Shown here: in pieces, positions 1 to 10,094 of the stretch
How the letters are laid out: each line of letters begins with the position of its first letter
How positions within the stretch are numbered: the stretch's first letter is position 1
Assembly: GCA_965644295.1 (NCBI GenBank)
Contig: CBFFRP010000293.1
Span: forward strand, 1 to 64,000
Direction: 5' to 3'
DNA from: Paraphysomonas bandaiensis
Taxonomy: Eukaryota; Chrysophyceae
Length of the DNA: 64,000 nucleotides
Position numbers and translations under genes: made by a program
The notes under the pieces: model-generated
Told to the model about the DNA's origin: nothing
The model's input: the letters and a program-made list of their open reading frames with translations, nothing else
Databases searched by the model: none

Positions 1-821
1 AGGCGTCAAACTAATCACATACCACAAAAGACCAGTGAGGTTAATATGCTACAAGGGGGGCTCTAGTGGACTGTGTGTGTATGTACAGTCTGCATCTTAT
101 CTTCGGATGAAGACACACTTCACTCTCGGATTACAAGTGCCGCTGTTTTTGCTGTATGGGCAATGGAGAGATCTGATTGGTGTACTCGAGTTATACTGTT
201 TTGTATACTGTATGGAATACAGGCTGTATTGTCTATATGTATATGCTGTACAACGGTGCTGGAATACGGACTGTACTTGGTGGTGATGTGTTTGCAGAGT
301 GTGTTGTGTGACACGAGGTACATAAGTACGCAATGATGCAGTTATAGGTACATGTAGGGAATATCATTATACAGATTATACAGCTGCTGTATTATGTATT
401 ACTGCTGAACGCTGATTGGCTAGTCACTGCATTTTTGGTCTGTGGCTGTTGAGTTGGTTTAAGGCTCTTCCTATAGGCCTCTACGTAAATCTTCCAGAAG
501 GTGAATATCTCCACAAAATTGGTGAAATGTTGCTGAATTTTCTGCAGAATATTGTTCTATGTTCTCTGCTGTGTTTCTAGATAGTTCATAGAATGTAAAT
601 GGTTCTGTATGAGTTGTTTGTGTTCTATGTGCTGTCATTATTATGTTACTAGCCTTGCTGTTAACACGTTTGAGGAGGTGTCTTCAGATAAGTGCTTGAG
701 GGTGCTCAGGCAGTTGCAGGGCAACGTAATAAGCATTTTTATCTCTATATTTGCTAGTTACTTGTTACATTCGCACATTCATTTCATATACATAGCTGCA
801 CCCGGTGTGATACCCCGGGTT
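1..821 (+). repeat. 5' LTR of Ty3/gypsy element (left end outside window)
   Basis: This is a direct repeat of 6513-7310. By alignment to the 3' copy, window base 1 is LTR base 11, so only about 10 bp are missing. The copies differ by substitutions and small indels, for example about 20 bp near 665-690 and about 10 bp near 362-375 that are absent from the 3' copy. The insertion is therefore not recent. The right boundary is set where the two copies diverge, after the shared ACCCCGGGTT. The next bases, TGG, would suit a tRNA-primed primer-binding site. The LTR contains TATAC/GTATA-type motifs around 185-260. Short open frames inside it are not genes. Confidence 0.9.
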
Positions 822-841
822 TGGTTAAAGTAAATTTACTT
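822..841 (+). other. Putative primer-binding site and 14-bp palindrome after the 5' LTR
   Basis: The LTR is followed by TGGTTAAAG. TGG is the complement of a tRNA CCA end, but I cannot name the tRNA. Overlapping it is a perfect 14-bp palindrome, AAGTAAATTTACTT (828-841). It lies where retroelement RNAs often carry dimerisation or packaging structures; that role is inference only. Confidence 0.4.
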
Positions 842-934
842 CCGAAAGCAGCGAACGAATCTGCAGATTTGGAATTGATATAAAAAAAGATATATATAAT
901 ATTTATTATTACACAATACTGAGGATTCGTTAAC

Positions 935-2509
935 ATGGAACACAATAATCTTCAGGAAATGCTGCAATCTTTTATGCAACAGCAACAACAAATGATACAG
1001 CAGACGTTGCATCAGAATGCACAAGTGGCGAGACAAGAGATGCAGCAAGAAATTCAAAAAATAAACCAGGGATTGCTGGGAAGGTTCGAGCATGTTGACC
1101 AACGAGTGGATGCTTTGATAGAGGAAAAGCAAAAGAGCGATCAGAAAGTGGAGACTGTGCTGGAAAACATCAATGCCAGGCTGGAAACTATGGAAACCAG
1201 AACTGCTATCCTGGAAGGGGAGAAAGAATTAACGGAACAGCAGGACAGGGCGATTACCCATCCGAGCGCATCTAGAGAACGCAAGACTATTTTCATGAAA
1301 GAGGTTGAGGAGACTACACATCTGGCGGAGAGAAGGCAAGTAGTTGTACAAATGCCTACTCCCTCTCATTCGCACATATTCCTAAATTCAATGGACCTGG
1401 CGGACTATGCTCAATTTGTGACCAAGTGGTTTGACTGGCAGGTCAAATATGGTGTGAGACTAGAGCCGGCCCTCATTGTTTCCCAAAGCATTCGAAATCT
1501 ACTAATTTTCAACAATGATATGACGGAATCTCAGTTTCAAGAACTCTCACCTGAACAATTTTGCAAGCTGATGGCTAAAGAAACTCAAGTACTGTCCAAG
1601 CTCGAGTTTTCCAACACGTTAAGGCATGCCCTAAGAGACATCAAAAAGTTAAACTGGGAAAGAGTTAGACCGAATACTCACGAGAGGTTCTTCCAAGGCA
1701 TTCTGAGGCGTAGAGACATATACTTAAGGACCTTCAGGATTATTATGGAGAACAATAGGCAGTATTGCCCAGACCTGGAAGGCAAGGACTTTGGGTTAGC
1801 CCAAGTATTCCTAAATTTGATTGATGATACTTACAACAAGACTGTCTTGGCCGAAATTCCCAAGGTCAAGGCAGGGAACTACTCCAAGGTCGAAGAGTTC
1901 CTGGAAGCTTATGTTAAGAAGGCTAAGGAGCACTATGACACGTCGAAGCGTATTAGACTGGTGCCATACAGTGGTGAAGACTATAGCATGAAAAGTCATG
2001 ACATGCGCAAGAACAAGCAGTACTCTTCACAGGAAGACAAGTACAAAGGACATGAGACAAAAACGTATCCGATGACCAGTGGGGAAGCTAAGCCTTTGCA
2101 CCAGATAAATGACTTCAGTGATGATGAAGATCAGGAGCCACGGGAATCCAGAAATGCAGAGCCAGACTCAGATGACGACTCTGACTATGAGGAAGATCCA
2201 AAGACCACTGCAGAAGGTCATGACACGAATCAGCGCTACGAGGACAAAGTGGACCAGCAGACGGCAAGAGATCAGGACACAGACTACAGAAGGCTACAAG
2301 CCATAGAGGCAACTGCTACTGGGTTGGGATGTGTCAATTTCGCCTTGTATGGGAAGTGCTTTAGAGGAGACCAGTGCAAATATGCCGGAAGTCACAATGA
2401 GAAGTGTGCAAAGGACTGCAGACAGTGGATGATGAAGAAGTTGGCGACGATGGAAAGAGATGGTCCGGGACCTCCTAAGATAATGAAGCGTGATCCAACG
2501 AAATCTTGA
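935..2509 (+). CDS. gag: Gag of Ty3/gypsy element, ended by UGA
   Basis: A structural protein of 524 residues that would form the virus-like particle of the retrotransposon. It starts at an ATG 114 bp after the LTR. The N-terminal 110 residues are Gln- and Glu-rich with heptad-like leucines, so a coiled coil is likely. The middle (about residues 140-330) has the helical composition expected of a capsid. A very acidic segment follows (about 390-440). The C-terminus has no CCHC knuckle. It carries a single Cys3His cluster starting CVNFALYGKC, spaced C-x8-C-x5-C-x5-H, resembling a CCCH RNA-binding finger. The stop is TGA followed by CTA, and the same frame stays open into Pol, so the natural product is probably Gag plus a readthrough Gag-Pol. 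Confidence 0.9.
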   Translation: MEHNNLQEMLQSFMQQQQQMIQQTLHQNAQVARQEMQQEIQKINQGLLGRFEHVDQRVDALIEEKQKSDQKVETVLENINARLETMETRTAILEGEKELTEQQDRAITHPSASRERKTIFMKEVEETTHLAERRQVVVQMPTPSHSHIFLNSMDLADYAQFVTKWFDWQVKYGVRLEPALIVSQSIRNLLIFNNDMTESQFQELSPEQFCKLMAKETQVLSKLEFSNTLRHALRDIKKLNWERVRPNTHERFFQGILRRRDIYLRTFRIIMENNRQYCPDLEGKDFGLAQVFLNLIDDTYNKTVLAEIPKVKAGNYSKVEEFLEAYVKKAKEHYDTSKRIRLVPYSGEDYSMKSHDMRKNKQYSSQEDKYKGHETKTYPMTSGEAKPLHQINDFSDDEDQEPRESRNAEPDSDDDSDYEEDPKTTAEGHDTNQRYEDKVDQQTARDQDTDYRRLQAIEATATGLGCVNFALYGKCFRGDQCKYAGSHNEKCAKDCRQWMMKKLATMERDGPGPPKIMKRDPTKS

Positions 2510-5500
2510 CTACTGCAGGGTCTTTCTGGGCCCCCTGTTGTCAGTGAAACAATAAGCTCACACAGCAGGAAGGCTTGCAGAAAGGCCCTGGAGCGAAGTT
2601 TCCTGCAGGCATGCGGCATAGGCAGGAGACTATGGACTGCCGCACACACTAAAGCGAGGATTGAAGTAGTAGATAGGAAGAACGTGGAAATAAGAAGAGA
2701 CGTAGAGACATCAGTACTGTTCGACACGGGAGCCCTCTGTTCGAACTACATCAGCATAAGGAAGTTTAGAGATATCGAGAAACACATGCATACTAAGGAC
2801 ATAATACACAAGAGAACAAAAGTCGGATTAGCAGACAATAAGACAGTGGCATGGAGTGACATCATGGTGAGACTTACCTTGAAGTTCGAGGATCGTTCAC
2901 TGAGCGCGGTTTCATGCAAATACTCTGGAGAATTTATTGTGTTGGACATGAAAGATAATGAGATCATAATTGGGTTACCTGCGATACTAGGGGACTTGTG
3001 GGACTTCTTTTGCTACAGTCTAAAAGGCAATGCAGAAAGAAAGATTAGAACGAGCGTGCCAGATGCGGAGGAGGAGATGTTGCAGTTCTTGGCATCCATG
3101 GACAACGTAGTGCATCCCTGGTCAAATAGTATGGAGGGAGAGCCACCGGAAGAAGAAATGTCTCCGTTGCCAGTGCAGTTTGGTGAGGTGATCAAGTTTT
3201 TGGGAAAAAGCAGAGAAGAAGCCATTCAGGAATTCAAGGATTTGATGCCCGAGCATATAGCTGAAGATTTTGACAAAGCAACACCTGTTCGAGAACTGTT
3301 ACTAAATGAAGGTTTGAAAGTTTTTGTACCAGAGACATGGACTGGTATCAGAGGTGTTGAACCATTAAAACTCACCTTCAAAGACACTTTACCTCAGCGA
3401 CTCAAGCCCAAAGCCAGACCCATAAACCCAAGACTCTGGGAGGCAGCAGAAAAGGAATTTTTGAGACTGCGTGGATACATGTACGAGAAGAGTAGGTCAC
3501 CATGGGCGTCTTGCTTGGTTGTGGCTCCCAAGGCTACGAAGCCGTTCATCAGGTTCTGTGGTGATTACGTAGAGATCAACAAGCATATTCACATTGGTAA
3601 CTACACTATACCTAATATTAGGCACCAGTTGGATCGTATCATGGGGTACAAGGTATTTTTAGACATAGATCTCACAAATGCCTTCCACCAAATCCCATTA
3701 CATGAAGAGACGGCGGAGAAGCTATCCATTCAAACTCCTTGGGGTCAATATCAACCACGATTCATGCCTGAGGGAATAGGTCCTGCTACTGGCGTTTTAC
3801 AAGAGACTGTCAATGCATTGTTTTCAGACTTACCGTGGGCCATAGTGATATTCGACAACATTTTGCTTCTGGCGATGGATTACCAAGAGGCATACGAGAG
3901 ACTGAAAATCTTTATCGAGAGATGCATACAACACAATGTTGTTCTCAAGTTTGCAAAGAGCTGGCTAGGTTTTGGAGAAGTCAAGTTCTTTGGCTATAGA
4001 TGTAAGCACCAGAGCTTTGAGTTGACAGAGGATAGAAAGGCTGCATTACTTGAGATACCTTTTCCAGAATCCGGGAACAGATCCAAGAAAATCAGATCAT
4101 TATTAGGATGTGGAGTTTTCTTTGCACCTTTTGTGAAAAATTACAGTGAGAAAGTTAGACATTTGACAGATCTTACGAAACCTGAATTCGACTGGTCAGA
4201 TGAGTCAAAGTGGGAGCACGACTATAGACAGGAATTCGAAGATTTCAAGAAGGATTTGCAAGAGGCATGTGCACTTCATTACCCAGATTACGAGCTGCCA
4301 TGGGTGATAAGAACTGATGCGAGTGAGATAGGTGTTGGCGGAGTCCTCATTCAAATCAAGACACATGCAGACGGTTCAAAGGAGGAGCAAATTATAGCGC
4401 TGATCTCCAAAAGATTCTCTAAGCAAGCACAGAAGTGGGATACTATTGAGCAGGAGGGATTTGCAATCTACTATGTGGTCAAGAGACTGGCGTATTATCT
4501 AATCGGGAAGGAGTTTTTGTTGGAGACGGATCATAACAACCTGAGATGGATAGAAGCGTCAGAAGTACCCAAGATTATACGATGGAGAATTTACCTGCAG
4601 TCATTTGTGTTTAAGGTGAGACATATCCCTGGAAAAGAAAATGTACTGGCCGATACACTCTCCAGACTCCATCTATGTGTTGCTGAAGAGGACGAGCATG
4701 AAGATTGTCATACAGCGGAAGGGCTATGCCACCTGTGTAATGAAGATGACGAATTTGAGGAGGAGGAGTTAGAATATGAACAGCGCATGAGTACCTTATG
4801 CAATATGTTTGATGAGGAAGAGGTGCTAGGAGAGGAGATCAAACCCACCCCTAACCATTTGCAGCTCACACCAACGGAGTGTTTAGATCAGGTTCACAAT
4901 GCCCAAGTCGGACACTGGGGAGAGCGCGAGACCTGGAGGAGACTGAACAGGGATTTCCCTGGGCATGGCATATCCCAGCGACAAGTTAAGGACTATATAG
5001 ACCGATGCGCAAATTGCCAGAAGTCCAGGAGGGAGATGAAAACTCGGCTGATCCCTGTGCAGAGACACTTGAAACCTCCAACACACAGGACCGCAATCGG
5101 TATAGATGCATTAGCCATTACACCCCACGGCCGCAATGGAGAGACACACATTAACGTCATTGTGAATTTGTTTACGGAGCTAGCGTTTTTGAACCCAGTG
5201 AAAGGATGCTCAGCAAAGACCCTGGCGGATTCAGTCTGGAAGTATTGGGCGAATTTCGGTTTTACTGACATGATCATATCTGATTTGGGACCAGATTTAA
5301 ATTCAGCGTTATTCAAGGAATTGACCGATCTGGTGGGAGTTCGGCATGTCTTCAGCATTGCGAACAAACATGTCAATGGTTGCGAGCGGGTGAATAAGGA
5401 AGTGGGACGACACTTGCGAGCATTGGTATATGACACCAGAGAGAAGGATGTTTTTGACGACCCAACCTTCATCCCCAGCGTCCAAATCATTCTCAACACA

Positions 5501-6487
5501 CACAGATCAGCAGAGACAAACTATACTCCATTTGAGCTGACTTTTGGGACACCAGACTCAGTCTATAGTGATCTCGCGAAGAAATTCGAGCGTGTCCCTG
5601 AGCACCTATACCTCCAGAAGATGCACGAGAACCTTCACCAGTTACGCAACGCATCTAGACAATACCAAGAGACTCTGATCAAGAAGAGAGTGGAGGGTCC
5701 TAACCAGAGGATGGGTCCCCAGAACAAATTCCAGAAAGGGGATCTGGTCTTGTACGACCCAGGAGTGAGACCGGTGCCGAAGCTGTCTACAAAACGCAAG
5801 GGACCTTTCGAGGTAGTTCACCAGTACAAGAATGACGTAGACTGCAGAAATGTATTAACAGGGGCTATTCACAAATATTCTGTAACTGACCTAGAGTACT
5901 TTGTGGGTTCAAAGGAGGATGCCGTGGAAGCTGCCATCCGAGATCAAGAGCAATTCAGAGTCAAGGTGATTCATGGGTACAAGGGAGATTCCAACCACCG
6001 TACTAGCATGACATTCATTGTGGAGTATGCAGATGGGGACATACTGGAAGTACCATGGAGTAGAGATCTATTCGATTGTCAGGCATATGAAGATTTCTGT
6101 AAATCTAGGAAGTACTTACATCACCTCATCCTGGATCAGAATCAGGTCACTCCTTTCAAGACTCAGCTCAGGAGGGCAGACGTCACAGCAGTGCAAGTAG
6201 GTGATAGAGTGTATGTGGATCTTCGTTTCTTTGGGGATCAGTGGTATCAGAGCTTGGACCTTCCAGACTTTTCTACAAAATCGTATGTGGTGGTCTTCGA
6301 ATACACGCATTGGTACCACAGGACATCTAAAAAGAAGATTAGCGCTCGTTTTCTGCTTAATGGTGCTACTTACGCCCTCGATAATTATCTTGTGTTTGCG
6401 TGGGGCTCAGTCAAGACCTTCGATGAGACCTACATGGTGCTGGTGGATGCAGACATAGCCAAAAGGTATCCCCGCATAGTTGAATAG
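2510..6487 (+). CDS. pol: Pol polyprotein of Ty3/gypsy element (protease, RT, RNase H, integrase)
   Basis: It replicates and integrates the element. The frame is continuous with Gag and open directly after the Gag TGA. The first in-frame ATG (near 2787) lies beyond the protease active site, so separate initiation would lose protease. Order: aspartic protease with DTG near 2717; reverse transcriptase about 3330-4080, where the catalytic YxDD box reads IFDNI (3848-3862), so the second Asp is Asn; RNase H about 4290-4560 (RTDAS, ETDHNN); integrase with an HHCC zinc region (about 4890-5025) and a DDE core, with Asp near 5105, Asp near 5282 and Glu near 5385. A long C-terminal extension (about 5760-6480) is not a recognisable chromodomain. 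No frameshift or nonsense codon is visible. Confidence 0.92.
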   Translation, partial: LLQGLSGPPVVSETISSHSRKACRKALERSFLQACGIGRRLWTAAHTKARIEVVDRKNVEIRRDVETSVLFDTGALCSNYISIRKFRDIEKHMHTKDIIHKRTKVGLADNKTVAWSDIMVRLTLKFEDRSLSAVSCKYSGEFIVLDMKDNEIIIGLPAILGDLWDFFCYSLKGNAERKIRTSVPDAEEEMLQFLASMDNVVHPWSNSMEGEPPEEEMSPLPVQFGEVIKFLGKSREEAIQEFKDLMPEHIAEDFDKATPVRELLLNEGLKVFVPETWTGIRGVEPLKLTFKDTLPQRLKPKARPINPRLWEAAEKEFLRLRGYMYEKSRSPWASCLVVAPKATKPFIRFCGDYVEINKHIHIGNYTIPNIRHQLDRIMGYKVFLDIDLTNAFHQIPLHEETAEKLSIQTPWGQYQPRFMPEGIGPATGVLQETVNALFSDLPWAIVIFDNILLLAMDYQEAYERLKIFIERCIQHNVVLKFAKSWLGFGEVKFFGYRCKHQSFELTEDRKAALLEIPFPESGNRSKKIRSLLGCGVFFAPFVKNYSEKVRHLTDLTKPEFDWSDESKWEHDYRQEFEDFKKDLQEACALHYPDYELPWVIRTDASEIGVGGVLIQIKTHADGSKEEQIIALISKRFSKQAQKWDTIEQEGFAIYYVVKRLAYYLIGKEFLLETDHNNLRWIEASEVPKIIRWRIYLQSFVFKVRHIPGKENVLADTLSRLHLCVAEEDEHEDCHTAEGLCHLCNEDDEFEEEELEYEQRMSTLCNMFDEEEVLGEEIKPTPNHLQLTPTECLDQVHNAQVGHWGERETWRRLNRDFPGHGISQRQVKDYIDRCANCQKSRREMKTRLIPVQRHLKPPTHRTAIGIDALAITPHGRNGETHINVIVNLFTELAFLNPVKGCSAKTLADSVWKYWANFGFTDMIISDLGPDLNSALFKELTDLVGVRHVFSIANKHVNGCERVNKEVGRHLRALVYDTREKDVFDDPTFIPSVQIILNTHRSAETNYTPFELTFGTPDSVYSDLAKKFERVPEHLYLQKMHENLHQLRNASRQYQETLIKKRVEGPNQRMGPQNKFQKGDLVLYDPGVRPVPKLSTKRKGPFEVVHQYKNDVDCRNVLTGAIHKYSVTDLEYFVGSKEDAVEAAIRDQEQFRVKVIHGYKGDSNHRTSMTFIVEYADGDILEVPWSRDLFDCQAYEDFCKSRKYLHHLILDQNQVTPFKTQLRRADVTAVQVGDRVYVDLRFFGDQWYQSLDLPDFSTKSYVVVFEYTHWYHRTSKKKISARFLLNGATYALDNYLVFAWGSVKTFDETYMVLVDADIAKRYPRIVE

Positions 6488-6493
6488 CATAAC

Positions 6494-6510
6494 AGAGAGG
6501 GGGAGGGGGC
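6494..6510 (+). other. Polypurine tract of the gypsy element
   Basis: A run of A and G (AGAGAGGGGGAGGGGG) lies directly before the 3' LTR, where plus-strand DNA priming starts in LTR retrotransposons. It supports placing the LTR start at 6513 (TGTAACGCC). Confidence 0.8.
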
Positions 6511-6512
6511 AG

Positions 6513-7310
6513 TGTAACGCCGAGGCGTCAAACTAATCACATACCACAAGACCAGTGAGGTTAATATGCTACAAGGGGGGCTCTAGTGGACTGTGTGTGT
6601 ATGTACAGTCTGCATCTTATCTTCGGATGAAGACACACTTCACTCTCGGATTACAAGTGCCGCTGTTTTTGCTGTATGGGCAATGGAGAGATCTGATTGG
6701 TGTACTCGGGTTATACTGTTTTGTATACTGTATGGAATACAGGCTGTATTGTCTATATGTATATGCTGTATAACGGTGCTGGAATACGGACTGTACTTGG
6801 TGGTGATGTGTTTGCAGAGTGTGTTGTGTGACACGAGGTACATAAGTACGCAATGATGCAGTTATAGGTACATGTAGGGACTATTACTATACAGCTGCTG
6901 TATTATGTATTGCTGCTGAACGCTGATTGGCTAGTCACTGCATTTTTGGTCTGTGGCTGTTGAGTTGGTTTAAGGCTCTTCCTATAGGCCTCTACGTGAA
7001 TCTTCCAGAAGGTGGATATCTCCACAAAATTGGCGAAATGTTGCTGAATTTTCTGCAGAATATTGTTCTTTGTTCTCTGCTGTGTTTCTAGATAGTTCAT
7101 AGAATTAAAATGGTTCTGTATGAGTTGTTTGTCTTCTATGTGCTGTCATTATTATGTTACTAGCCTTGCTGTTCAGATAAGTGCTTGAGGGTGCTCAGGC
7201 AGTTGCAGGGCATAGTAATAAGCATATTTATCTCTACATTATCTATTTTCTTGTTACATTCGCACATTCATTTCATATACATAGCTGCACCCGGTGTGAT
7301 ACCCCGGGTT
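6513..7310 (+). repeat. 3' LTR of Ty3/gypsy element
   Basis: Second copy of the sequence at 1-821. It begins TGTAAC just after the polypurine tract and ends at the point of divergence, GGGTT. It is slightly shorter than the 5' copy because of small deletions. A target-site duplication cannot be tested because the left flank is outside the window. Confidence 0.9.
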
Positions 7311-7398
7311 AGGTCAAAACAGAACTAAAGTTCCATCAAAGGTAAAGCACCTTGGGTTTAACTATTAATCATCTATTCGTCTTGGTTTTTCATCAGGA

Positions 7399-8935
7399 TT
7401 TGGGGTGTTTGGAGAATCTATATATGGTCTCCATTAGCGGCTGGGAGTTGCATTAGAAGCTGTGTGTTATACTCTGGTGACTCCACTGTGCTGCACCCTT
7501 CCGTGCCCATCTGGACTGATTGTCAGGCGGTGCAGACGCGGACCAAAGAGGCCCTATATCACACAGACGGCGCGCCCTCTCGGAAGAAGGCCCCACAGGG
7601 CATATTTTACGAAAGCCTCGCCACCACACCTCTCAAACAACGCCCCATAAAATGGACGCGCACACACCCAGAACGCAGAACTCAAGACCAAAGCAACTGG
7701 ACCTACAACGACCACGGCATCTATACCGCCGACGCTGCCGCTAGTGGTGATTGGAATACACTGGACAGAGTGCTCGGAGCCTCCAACTACAGTGTTGTCA
7801 CAACGGACGCTACGCACATACTGGAAGAATTCTTAACCACGGGTCAATGGCACTGGCGAAGATACGACACACACCTCCTCACAGACCTCGGTCCCATGCT
7901 AGGAGACGTCACAGATCTCCACCACCAGAGAGACCTCCATCAATACACCCTCCGAAGAGATAGCGTGTATGCTGCACAAACGCAGCGAGACCCGCAGTAT
8001 TGGACACAAAGCGGAACGAGGCTCCCACATAAGCTCCATTCTCTCCTTACCACATAACTCCTCTAACTACTCTATCTACGTATACGCGAGACGGCATACG
8101 GATGGGACAATCATACGCGATGGGAAGAAACCGGACCAAAGGAAGAACCGGCATGATCACATAACAGCCTCGGCGTGCGCAGACACTGCACACCCAAAAG
8201 ACAACATGGCGCACATGCTTCTCACCTGCACACACCAGGACCTCACTCAAATACGTGAAGATGTTCACCAAGCACACCACAGCAAGCTAGGTAAACTTCG
8301 CGCACGTACGCTCCCCCAACCCTGGTTTCATACCGCCATAACCATCAGTTCCACGTCCTCGAAAAATCCGTGACCTCTATTCTCCTTCCCCTATATGATG
8401 GAGGGCTCCGCATGCTTCAAAACAGAGGACTCAGACACCACAACATAGACACGGCACCAGTAACACCGATTACGACCCCCCCACAATCACAGCAACGCCA
8501 GTCCCAGGATACGCACCCACCACCAAAAATACTCCAAAACTACTCCAAGCGACATCCACCCCAAGAATTCTACCCTCTGTTAGAGTCGGAAGCCGACAGA
8601 GACAAGCGCCACCACTCCGGAAACAACTCCTCCTTACCTGTGGCAGAAATCCCACATCGACAACCAGCACCATCTCCACAACCGACCTACATTTTCATAT
8701 ACACCTCTAGCCCCACTCATCCCCCGCCACACACACGACACAGGCCCGCAAGACACACTGCCCAAAGGCAGACCCCCCGACTAGCCTCACTACAAGGGAC
8801 GGTTGCACAAGCAGTGATGCACAAGCAGTCCCGAGACGGTTGCCCACCACTAGTCGTAAATAGCAAGCCCAGTTATTAGTTAGTCTATTGATGTAAAACT
8901 AGTTTCTGAACACAACCGTTCTCATGTAATAAAAT
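7399..8935 (+). pseudogene. Decayed 3' end of a non-LTR retrotransposon (RNase H and C-terminal Cys motif)
   Basis: Several overlapping frames together resemble the end of a LINE-type ORF2. About 7399-7460 gives an RNase H start (GFGVFGES) followed by a stop. The frame then shifts to one reading IWTDCQAV (about 7507-7530), WTRTHPERR (about 7650) and a TAD-AAA segment (about 7725), the usual late RNase H motifs. A further shift gives a Cys/His stretch ending MAHMLLTCTH (about 8207-8236), similar to the terminal zinc-like motif of many LINEs. A Pro/His-rich tail follows to about 8879, then AATAAA near 8927. Stops and frame changes show it is dead. It starts right beside the gypsy LTR, so its 5' part may lie left of the window. 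Confidence 0.65.
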
Positions 8936-10094
8936 CAGATATTCCTACTCTGGTGATTGCCATCTACGGTTACGAGAGTGGTTTGTGTACACATATGAAC
9001 TTCAACGTGATGATTGACCTACATTATTACACCCTTATCATCATGCATAGCATAATGTGCATGTGCTTGTATCTATGGCTTGGCTGTCAGAAGCACTTTA
9101 GCAAGTATATGTGACATGAATATGATTATGAATAGTATATATATTATATATATGTTATATGTACACAATATATATATCGCCTGGGGGTATGTTCATCTTG
9201 TTTTGAGGTTATTGGTGAACAGTGTGTGATAGTCATATTCGTGTGGTGTGCACTGAACCCTAATTGGTGTTCGGAGGGAGTACTAACTGGACATGTCTGC
9301 TACATTGAACATTATTGGTGGGCCAAGTCTCAACGTCTACCTCTTACCAGTGTTGGAGTATTGGCGCCTTTCCAGGATAGGCGTTCAGAGTGACACAGTT
9401 GATATTTGATATATCGTGCTCTTGTGCCATATCACAACTCAGTCATGACTTCTCTAGATTTCAACGTAATAGATAGTTGACGGACCATTTATCTCAAAAT
9501 AGCACTTCCATGATTACATCAACGAACAGAATCTAGAGAAATATTTTTAGTTAGATACTGCATAAATAAGTTCGCTACCATATCTGATGATCATTTAAGA
9601 TTCGACATATGTAAGATATATATTATTAACTTTAATCTTTTCCGACATAAATTCATATTTAAATCGATAGTGTACAAAAAAACGAAGGTGTCAATAAAAT
9701 CACGTAAAGGTGACAGGTTCGAGTGTGCCTAACCAGCAGGCTTACTCTACACAACGATGATATCAGCCAGTACGTAAACAATATAAATAATAATCTCAAT
9801 GAATTGCATCAAAAGAAAAAACTTGCAACCTCTCACCATAGAGGTGTCATATTACATGATAATATATTCATAAAGAAAAAGACAGTACAAATTCGTGGTG
9901 ATATCTCAACCACTCACCAGATATTATTGTACATAGTAACAATACTAAAATTGATACCACTGAGCACTACCGTTTCTATCTACTTTCCTAATAAACAGTA
10001 TATTCTATGAAAATGAAGGGTCCCCAAGCGAAAACCACGCACTAAAAAACAGCAAAAAATATACCTGTGAGAAGGTGATGTGGCACCAACCACG
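8936..10094. other. AT-rich intergenic stretch without a supported gene
   Basis: Mostly AT-rich, with ATAT runs near 9135-9175. A 38-codon ATG frame at 9293-9409 and a 95-codon GTG-initiated frame at 9723-10010 have no recognisable motif. I see no RNA gene here. Confidence 0.5.

Noticed and set aside
35-336. ORFs inside the gypsy LTRs (repeated at 6555-6856)
   Set aside because: Present in both LTRs but non-coding in composition, overlapping in several frames, and lying in regulatory repeat DNA.
4993-5499. 168-codon minus-strand ORF inside gypsy Pol
   Set aside because: Antisense shadow of the integrase-coding frame, without motifs.
9293-9409. 38-codon ATG ORF with protein-like composition
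   Set aside because: Too short, with no motif, splice context or neighbour to support it.
9714-9740. GGTTCGAG-like tRNA B-box match
   Set aside because: No matching A box, cloverleaf stems or terminator around it.
9723-10010. 95-codon plus-strand ORF
   Set aside because: Starts with GTG, AT-rich Lys/Asn/Ile composition, no recognisable domain.
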